Shown: positions 13,701 through 23,927 of the stretch, one piece after another
Position numbering within the stretch: position 1 is the first letter of the stretch
How the letters are laid out: the number at the start of each line of letters is the position of its first letter
Source: Bedellia somnulentella
Lineage: Eukaryota; Arthropoda; Insecta; Lepidoptera; Bedelliidae
NCBI GenBank assembly: GCA_963576735.1
Contig: OY755198.1
Coordinates: 2,356,001-2,420,000 of the forward strand
DNA length: 64,000 bases
Direction of reading: 5' to 3'
The notes under the pieces: generated by a model
What the model saw: only the letters and a program-made list of their open reading frames with translations
What the model was told of the DNA's origin: nothing
Database searches by the model: none
Translations under genes and position numbers: made by a program

Positions 13701-16700
13701 CTACCCCATTTCTTCCAGTGGGTGTACGTAAGAGGCGACTAACGGTGTTGGGGCTTTTTAAGGGATTTTTTACCCATCACCAACAATCTTTATTTTACCA
13801 TCTTTTCCTCACGCAACTTCCAAAAGTGGCTGAGGAATTTTTGATTCCTAGCTACCCTTTCTTGGGATTTATTTATGTATGTATGTTGTAAGACAAAGAC
13901 ACAAACGCTCCTGACGTCTATCAACACACTCTACGCACGTTCAAAATAAAATGTCTCACCGCAGTGCGAGACTTCAATAAAGGATATAGTTAGTAGGATA
14001 TATAAAATCATTTCATAATTTTCCATAATTTATTACTTATGTTGTTTTTATGTTGTGCTTATTATGTTAAAATCTAGCCCCTTTCCCTTTTCCTTTGTAA
14101 ATAGTCTTCATTTTATTTGTAAGTTAAATTAATGTTAGTAAATTAATGAATAATAATAATAAAAAAAAACTATACTAATATATTTTTTAAGTTGTCATCT
14201 CAACTGATTATTTTATATCATGCTGTGTACACAGTTTTTTGGTATTATATCCGAATTTGTATTATTTTTTAAATTTTGTATACCAATGCTATGTCATAAT
14301 ACTGTTTGTGTGCCAAATAAATAAATAAATAAATAAATAGAGAGGATGGCTAGACGGATAGAGAGATGGATAGACTATTGGTAAAAGGGATCTATAGAGC
14401 TAGTGTAGATGGTAATGTTAGTAGAGGACGACCACGGAAAACACACTTGGACCAAATTGAGAGTGTACTCAAGGCAGGCGTCCGTAGTATAAAGAATAAA
14501 AGAGGATGTATGAAAAGATTGATGGATGTAAACGAAGCTAGAGAGGTTTGTCAGGATCGTACGAAGTGGCGACCGATAGTCTCTGCCTACCCCAATGGGA
14601 ACTAATGCCGTGAGTATATGTATGTATATATTATTTAATGTAATGTAATGTGTAATGACGAAATGATAGTCCAATGGATAGAACACCCGCCCGTAAACAG
14701 ACAGGCGTGAGTTCAAATCCTTAGTCGGGCCTACACCAATTTGTCTTTTCCAAAGTCATATGTGTGATTAATTTGTCATGGTTGTTAACGGTGAGGAAAA
14801 AAATCTCGGGGAAACCCACATGGCTGAGTTGTACTTAGTCATGTGACAGTGTATTCGTTCAAAACGGCGATAGGCTTACCCCCTATCACGTGAGTAAATT
14901 GTTTAATCAAAACGGGTACCTACTTTGGACACTAGGTGGCGCTGTCACGGTGTTCATAAGTATTGGTACCTCTACCAACCCCTTCGTGGGTAAACGGCAT
15001 GAACGTTTATGTTATATATTATTTAATCAAAATGCAATCCATTTTCCAGAATAACAAACACAAATGTACTCAATGCCCAAATTCGTACAGTTCTGCGGCG
15101 ACGTTGAGAAGGCATCTAGCTATAAAACATAATGTGGGCGAAGTTACAATTAAACGGGATTGCGTATGTCATCACTGTGGCAAGAGTTTTACTGTGAGTA
15201 TATACTCACATACACATGATGTGTAGTGTCGGCTTAGAATAGCACTACCCCATTTCTTCCGGTGGGTGTACGTAAGAGGCGACTAACGGTATTGGGGCAG
15301 TTATGGGATGTTTTGGGCGATGCGGTTGGAGATCCATCACCAACCACCTTTATTCCACCATCTTTTTCCCAAACAATTCTGATTCCCTAGATCTGGCTAC
15401 CCTTTCAAGGGATTTATAGACGTGCGTATATTGTATGTATGTATACATTTTATGTACTGAAGAATAAATTTATTTCATTTATTCAAAATGAACCAATATT
15501 TATAAATGCAAACCTCCCCCCCGCTCCAACCTCTTTCCGTTTTTAGAATAAAATGAGGGTAGGCTTTAAATTGATTGGTTTAGCAAAAAATGTGGTGGTG
15601 TGTAAGAGTCGAAATTTTAATTCAAGCATTAGCCGGATCGAATGCGGCTAGATATAAAACCGCCGGTTTGCATTCAGCGCCATATGTCACTCAATACGGC
15701 TAGCCATCATGTATAAAAAGCGAGAGATTAGCCGCCACTTTGAAAGTTTTTAGTTCCGATTCTTATCACTCGTAGCGCTACCTGACATAACAACAATGGC
15801 GAGTGGGTTGTTAAATTGTGAAGTTTTAAGTGAATTAAACTATGAAAACGTTATAAATATGTCGGTTAACAGTGACTTTGAGAAACAATTTCAATACAGA
15901 TAATAAAGATCTTTGCCGTGTAGTGCCCCTTTCTACCCACGGGTGTCGTAAGAGGCGACTAAGGGTATTGGGGCTTTTTATTGGATTTTTGGGCGATGCG
16001 GTTGGAGACCCATTACTAAAAACCTTTATTTTACTACCTTTTTCCCACTCTACTTCCAAAAGTGGCTGAGGAATTTATAATTCCTTGGCTCTGGCTACCC
16101 CTTGTAGGGAATTATAGCCGTGAGTATATGTATGTATGTATAATAAATTGAAACCTAACCTAACCTAGCTAAATGTGACCTACATTTTCTTCCCCTGCAA
16201 TGGGCTTTGGCTCCCGACCCACCCAAGCAGAACTTCAATTTTTTATGAAGACTAATCATTATGTGTGTAGTGTCGGCTTAGAATAGAATAGCACTACCCC
16301 ATGTCTTCCGGTGGGTGTACATAAGAGGCGACTAACGGTATTGGGGCATTTTAAGGGATTTTTGGGCGATGCGGTTGGAGACCCATCACCAACAATCTTT
16401 ATTTTTACCACCTTTTCCCCACGCAACTTCCAAAAGTGGCTGAGGGATTTCTAATTCCTTAGCTCTGGCTACCCCTTCTAGGGATTTATAGCCTTGAGTA
16501 TATGTATGTATGTATGTAATCATTACGATTTTAAATTGTATGTAAAATATTTTCGGACCTCCGATGATAGGAGTGTAAAAGTCCACCCGAGTATAAGTAC
16601 GATGCGGCTAAACGTGGGCCGCCTTATTGAAAAACGTATCGCAATAACAATCCGGCTAATGAAGAGATCGCTTTTAGCGATAAGACCGCCAATTGTACCT

Positions 16701-19700
16701 CACTGTAAACTGTTTGATCATATTATTATTTTTGTAAATTTGTGTTTGATGTGCAATAAAGTTATTCTATTCTATTATGCTTATTGCTATTATTCTATTC
16801 TATTATTATGCTGTGTAGTGCCGGCTTAGAATAGCACTACCCCATTTCTTCCGGTGGGTGTACGTAAGAGGCGACTTACGATATTAGGGCTTTTGAGGGA
16901 TTTTTGGGCGATGCGGTTGGAGACCCATCACCAAAAACCTTTATTTCACCATCTTTTCCCCACGCAACTTCCTAAAGTGGCTGATTAATTTCTAATTCCC
17001 TAGCTCTGGCTACCCCTTCATGGGATTTATAGCCGTGAGTATATGTATGTATGTCTATTCTATTCTAATGCTTGAACCGCCGCATTACAAAACGGCGCTT
17101 TTTTAGAAAACGGCTATCCGTAATGTAAAACGGCGGATTATGCAATCCGACTGCGACATCTATGTTCCGCCTTCGGCAGTTTCTCTTCTATACTAGGGGT
17201 TGCACGCTGAGATATATATATATAGTACATATAGTATCACAATTCAGAAGCAAAACTATTTAATTCGCTCTTACGGTTGCACGATTAATATAGTGTACAT
17301 ACTTCTCATTCCAAAGCTCTGGCTACCCCATTAAGGGATTTATAGCCGTGAGTATATGTATGTATGTACACTATATTAATCGTGCAATCGTAAGAGCGAA
17401 TTAAATAGTTTTGCTTCTCAATTGTGATACTATTCTCAGCGTGCAACCCTTAGTATAGAAGAGAAACTGCCGAAGGCGGAACATAGATGTACATATACTC
17501 ACGGCTATAAATCCCTTAATGGGGTAGCCAGAGCTTTGGAATGAGAAATTCATTAGCCACTTTTGGAAGTTTATTGGGGAAAAGATGGTAATAATAAATG
17601 TTTTTGGTGACGGGTCTCCAACCGCATCGCCCAAAAACCACTTAAAAAGTCTTACGATCACCCACGGGTAGAAATGGGGTAGTGTTATTCTCAGCCGACA
17701 CTGCACGGCAATATAATATATATAATATAATATAGTGTCACGTTCTGAAAGCGATAATCATTTTACGTATACAGCTACATGCAATTATAAATTATTAAGG
17801 TTCTGGCAGAAAATCAGTGGTAAAGGTATATATATATATATATATATATGCCTTTGCTATATTGCTGAGCCAGATTCCTATTGTTGCCTCTTATTCGCAT
17901 TGCACTATTTTTTACTGAATTTGAATATGTAGTTTTGTTTTTATTTCTAGTTATACTTTGTTTATAATAATTTTTTTTTATACTTGTTTTAAAAATGTTG
18001 TTTTCTTTTATAAGAGGCTTCGAATAAATAACTTCTTTCTTTCTTTCTTTCAATAAAAACTGTCACGTTCCCCCTCTTTCGCAGAGCAATCACTTGTTGA
18101 GTAACCATATCCGCTGTCACACTGGTGAGAAACCGTTTGCTTGTAATATGTGTCCTGCGAGGTTTTCCCAACACGGCAGTTTTTACACGCACTATAAGAT
18201 GGTCCATAAGAAGAAAATTAGTAAGACTGGAACTGACGACTCGGATTCGTAAGTATTTATTGTCTTTTTTCGGCATCATAATCTTCAGTGTTTGTCGTGT
18301 AGTGCCGGCTTAGAATGGCACTACCCCTTTCTACCCACGGGTGTCGTAAGAGGTGACTTTTAAATAGATGGTCAATGTTACACCTACAAGAGCGTCGCTC
18401 TGAAGTTTATACATACTTACATAATACATACATATACTCACGGCTATAAATCCCAAAAAGGGGTTGCCAAGGCTTCAGAACTAGAAACTCCTCAGCCACA
18501 TTTGGAAGTTGATAGGGGAGAAAACGGTTAAAAGAAAGTATCGTTGGTGATGGGTCTCCAACCGCATCGCCCAAAAATCCCTTAAAAAGCCCCAATACCG
18601 TTAGCCGCCTCTTACGTACACCCACCGGAAGAAATAGGGTAGTGCTATTCTAAGCCGACACTACACAGCAAATCTATCATTAATCGATATATTGCCAGAT
18701 AATTTTTATATTCTCATTTGTCTATCCTTTCAGGTACAGGTGTGAAGTGTGCAATAAAACCTTCCTGTCAGACTTTAAGAGGAGAGCTCACTACGATTTC
18801 CATCATTTGAAGAACACGAAATTTGTATGTGAAACCTGCGATAAGGTGATTATTTCTTACATATTGACAAATACTCACGCCATTAGTTCCCATTGGGGTA
18901 GGCAGAGACTATCACCACTTTGTACAGTCCTGATAAACCTCTCTAGCTTCGTTTACATTCATCAATCTTTTCATACATGCACTTTTATTCTTCATACTTC
19001 GGACGCCAGCCTTTTTGAGCATACTCTCAATTTGGTCCAAGTGTGTCCTCCTCTACTAACATTACTATCCACACTACGTCTATGGATGCCTTTTTCCAAT
19101 TTTCTATCATCCATCCACTCTATGATTATTTTTTGTAGTGTTTCAAACATACGGCAATGAAATATGAATATTAACGTATACATACATATGCCCTTTTTCC
19201 CGAGTTACTTACATACATACATATTTTGTGTACACCCATGTTTTAAAAAAATATATTAAAAAAATGTGAATGTAAAGAGTTTCTTAAACGAACTAATGAT
19301 AAATTTAAAAAATTTGACGTTCAAAAAATGTTAGTTTTCAACTTAATTTTGAAGAATAAACATTTTGACTTATATACTCACGGCTATTAATCCCTAGAAG
19401 GGGTAGCCAGAGCTAGAGAATCAGAAATTCCTCAGCCACTTTTAGAAGTTGTTTGGGGAAAAGATGATGGAATAAAGGTTGTTGGTGATGGGTCTCCAAC
19501 CGCATCGCCCAATACCGTTAGTCGCCTCTTACGTACACCCACCGGAAGAAATGGGGTAGTGATATTCTAAGCCGACACTACACAGCATGTTAGTTACTAA
19601 CATGGCTGAAGAAATACCAATTTTGAAGCTTTTTTGGGATTTATTAAAAACCAGTTGCTGGAGCTTCTGAATTAGCTTTTCTTTTGCCACTTTTGGAAGT

Positions 19701-22700
19701 TTGGTGGAGAATAAATCACAAGTTTGTTACAACATAGTAGTAGTAGTGTAGTGCCGGCTTAGAATGTCGCTACCCCTTTCTACCCACGGGTGTCGTAAGA
19801 GGCGACTAAGGGTATTGGGGCTTTGTATTGGATTTTAGGGCGATGCGGTTGGAGACCCATCACCAAAAACCTTTATTTTTACCATCTTTTCCCCACTCAA
19901 CTTCCAAAAGTGGCTGAGGAATTTATAATTCCTTAGCTCTGGCTACCCCTTCTATGGAAATATAGTGAGTATATGTATGTATGTATCGCACTCTCAGAAC
20001 GAAAGAGGCTCAAGTCCAAAAATAGTGACATTGAGTTGCAATCATAGAGAGGCATAAAAAAGTATGTTCTAAAACAAAGGCACTTATTGTTATAGGGACA
20101 GAAAATTATATCCCGTTTTTTTAACAATAAGTGCCTTTGTTTTCCTATCCATCGGATAGAGCATACTTTTTTATGCCTCTCTATGATTGTAACTCAATAT
20201 CACTATTTTTGGACTTGAGCCTCATTCGTTCTGAGATTGCGACATAAATGCATATGTTCACGGCTATAAATCCCTAGAAGGGGTAGCCAGAGCTAAGGAA
20301 TTAGAAATCTTCAGCCAATCGTTACAACTCCAGATGATAAAATAAAAAATATGGTGACAAAGCGTAAATTTGATTTCTTTCTACATATTTTAACACACAC
20401 ACACAAATTGCCGTGTAGTGTTGGCTTAGAATGACATTAGCCCTTTTCACTTATGGGTGGTTAAGGGGCGACTAATGGTCTGGGGCATTTGAGTTTTTGA
20501 ACGATGCGGTTGGAGACCCATCACCAAAGATAATTCTACCATCTTGTCACCTATTTAAGCTCTGGCCACCCCTTTTAGGGATTTACTGAGTATATGTATG
20601 TATGTTGCTGTGTAGTGTCGGCTTAGAATAGCACTACCCCATTTCTTCCGGTGGGTGTACCTAAGAGGCGACTAACGGTATTGGGGCTTTTAAGGGATTT
20701 TTGGGCGATGCGGTTGGAGACCCATCACCAACAACCTTTATTCCACCATCTTTTCCCCAAACAACTTCTAAAAGTGGCTGAGGAATTTCTGATTCTCTAG
20801 CTCTGGCTACCCCTTCTAGGGATTTATAGCCGTGAGTATATGTATGTAAACACACGTGCAAATTATTAAAAAACATATTCTCTTTTTTTTTATTATTATA
20901 ACTTTTATTTATATGTATAATTTTTTTCTCTCCTTAGGGCCGGCGCTGACTGCCGGCATGGCATGGCAAAGGATTTCGGTACAGATATAGCATTTTTAAT
21001 CTTATTACCATGGGTATAGAATTCATTTTACTTTATTTTGACACAACGATGCCGACGGTCTGTCCTACCGCGGCCTCCCTCGGCATCGTTGTGTCAAAAT
21101 GAATTCTATATGCATGTTAATAAGATTAAAAATGCTATATCTGTACCGAAATCCTTTGCCATGCCATGCCGGCAGTCAGCGCCGGCCCTTAGGCATTTTA
21201 TTGTGATTTGTTTACTGATTTTTTCATTTATTAACTTCTGATGATCTGTTATTGTCCTTATTCAATGCACTATGTTTTTGTAAATTCATGCCGTTTTTCT
21301 AATATTCTGAATACATTAAACCAACAAATCATACACCTAGATATTCCTCAAGAAACCAGTAACTAGCATAAAAGCGAAGGTGTACTATTCTCGAAATTGC
21401 GGAGAAGAATTTTAATTTACATTTATCACAAAAAAATAACCAAATTGAGTGAAACCCATTGTAGTTTATTACAACATACATACATATACTCACGGCTATA
21501 AATCCCTTAACGGGGTAGCCAGAGCATTGGAATGAGAAATTCCTCAGCCACTTTTGGAAGTTGATTGGGGAAAAGATGGTAATAATAAATGTTTTTGGTG
21601 ACGGGTCTCCAACCACTTCGCCCGAAAATCACTTAAAAAGCCCCTATACCCTTAGTCGCCTCTTACGATCACCCACGGGTAGAAATGGGGTAGTGTTGTT
21701 CTAAGCTGACACTACACGGCTACAAATACTTAATACAAAAATTGCTAAAAAAACATCTGAAACGAATTGTCAAAATAAGTTGCCCTACAACCCCTACGAT
21801 CACATATACCAATGATCCGCACTCCATACAAATTCAACGCACAAAAGTGGACCGCGAGAATGACAAGACTGTTTGACAATTATATATTAATTTTTCTACA
21901 ATTATCGACTTTACCGCATTGTCTTAAGACCTATTATTCATTGCAAGATCTAGCACGCGACTGTCAGTGAAACAATGCTTACCATATAAATAAGCACTGT
22001 TTGACCGGGCCTTCTTTCGTTCTTTGTTGGTGCATCTATGGTATATATGATCGAAGCTACACCCTGATTAGTTGATTCAATGTTCTGACTTTTGTTGGTC
22101 ATACATTTGCCGTGTAGTGCCGGCTTAGAATGTCGCTACCCCTTCCTACCCACGGGTGTCGTAAGAAGCCTAACTAAGGGTATTGGGGCTTTTTATTGGA
22201 TTTTTGGGCGATGCGGTTGGAGACCCATCACCAAAATCCTTTATTTTACTATCTTTTCCCCACTCAACTTCCAAGTGGCTGAGGAATTTATAATTCCTTG
22301 GCTCAGGCTACCCCTTCTAGGGAATTACAGTCGTGAGTATATGTATGTATGTATGTACATTTGCTTCCCTTAAGTCAGTGGATATGCACTGAACCACTTA
22401 CGGAGATTGACCTTCTTCGTTTCTTCTCTATTTGGTTAAGTTCTCTATGAAATTTATTAACTTGTGATCATCTGTTTTTGACCTTATTCAATGTTCTATT
22501 TTATACTCAATTTCTGTAACATTCCCAATACACTAAACCAATTAATTAATGAAAGCAGGTGTGTACCCTCATCGACAAGTCTTAATAACCGAAAAGATTT
22601 AAAAACAAATTATTTAATATATTTGACTAAATTTGTGGCATTTCAGTAACATTTCTATATATATTGATACATACATATACTCACGGCTATAAATCCCTAG

Positions 22701-23896
22701 ACAGGGTAACCAAAGCTAAGGAATTAGAAATCCCTCAGCCACATTTGGAAATTGAAAGGGGAAAAGACGGTAAAATAAATGTCGTTGGTGATCGATGGGT
22801 CTCCAATCGCATCGCCCAAAAAATCCCTTAATAGCCCCAATTAATAAGTCGCCTCTTACCTACACCCATCGGAGGAGATGGGGTAGTGTTATATAAAGCT
22901 AATTATATACTAAACATAAACGTTCACGCCGTTTATTGCCGAAGTAGGTACTCACGTTTTGCTTAGACTGACTCACGTGATAGGGGGCAGGCCTATCCCC
23001 GTTTTGTACGAATACACTGCCACATGGCTAAGAACTCGGCCATGTGGGTTTCCTCACGATGTTTTCCCTCACCGTTAACTACCACGACAAAAAATATATT
23101 AAACCAATAAATCAATGTACCTAGATGTTCCCCTCATCGACCAGTCTACGCCGCCATAACGAGGTGCGTCACGGAGCTATGACAAGCAAAAAAGCGAAGG
23201 TTTACTGTTGTGAAACTTGCGGGAAAACTTTTAATGTAAGTCATACCAATTATTTATATTATACATGCATATTTATTTATATTATCCTTTTAATGTTATA
23301 AATGAGAAAGTTTAGATGTTTGAATGCTTATGTGTTTGTGGTGAAAAGGCTCCTCAAATATATTGTGTATATGGATGAAATTTTAGCAGAATGCTAGATG
23401 ATGACCCAAATTGTAACATAGGATACTTTTATCCCGGAAAAATTTGACCATTACGCCTAAATGTACTAATTACATACATACATTTACTCACGGCTATAAA
23501 TCCTGTAACGGGGTAGCCAGAGCTTTGGAATTAAAAATTCCTCAGCCACTTTTGGAAATGATAGTGGGGAAAAGATGGTAAAAATAAAGGTTGTGTTTGA
23601 TGGGTCTCCAACCGCATCGCCCAAAAATCCCTTAAAAGCCCCAATACCGTTAGTCGCCTCTTACGTACACCCACCGGAAGAAATGGGTTAGTGCTATTCT
23701 AAGCCGACACTACACAGCAAATATACATATATATAGTAAGGGTTATAAATCCCTAGAAGTAGTAGCCAGAGTTTCAGAATCGGTAATTTCTCAGTCGCTT
23801 TTGGCAAAAGATAGTAAAAGTTCGTTCTTACTATGACCAGCAAGAAAACGAAAATGTACTTGTGGAGTTACGGGAAGACTTTTAATGTGAGTCTGC

Positions 23897-23927
<31 letters not shown>

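Larger units (their letters stand above)
13618..14640 (+). mobile_element. RTE LINE 3' region, split by later insertions
   Basis: 13618-13688 and 14341-14640 match contiguous parts of the RTE at 59795-60150. The second block encodes GRPRKTHLDQIESVLK and CQDRTKWRPIVSAYPNGN, then the tail 'gtgagtatatgtatgtat'. The gap holds a family A copy and a LINE 3' end. Confidence 0.8.
15618..17076. mobile_element. DNA transposon with TIR TTCAAGCATTAGCCGGAT, heavily interrupted
   Basis: The left end starts 'ttcaagcattagccggat' at 15618. Its inverse is found by joining 'atccggctaatg' at about 16650-16661 to 'cttgaa' at 17071, across an inserted LINE 3' end plus a family A copy flanked by 'ctaatg'. Two further family A copies lie inside. 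A TATA-like 'gtataaaaag' (about 15710) precedes a 35-codon frame (MASGLLNCEVL) at 15796-15903, possibly a transposase 5' exon. Superfamily not recognised. Confidence 0.6.
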
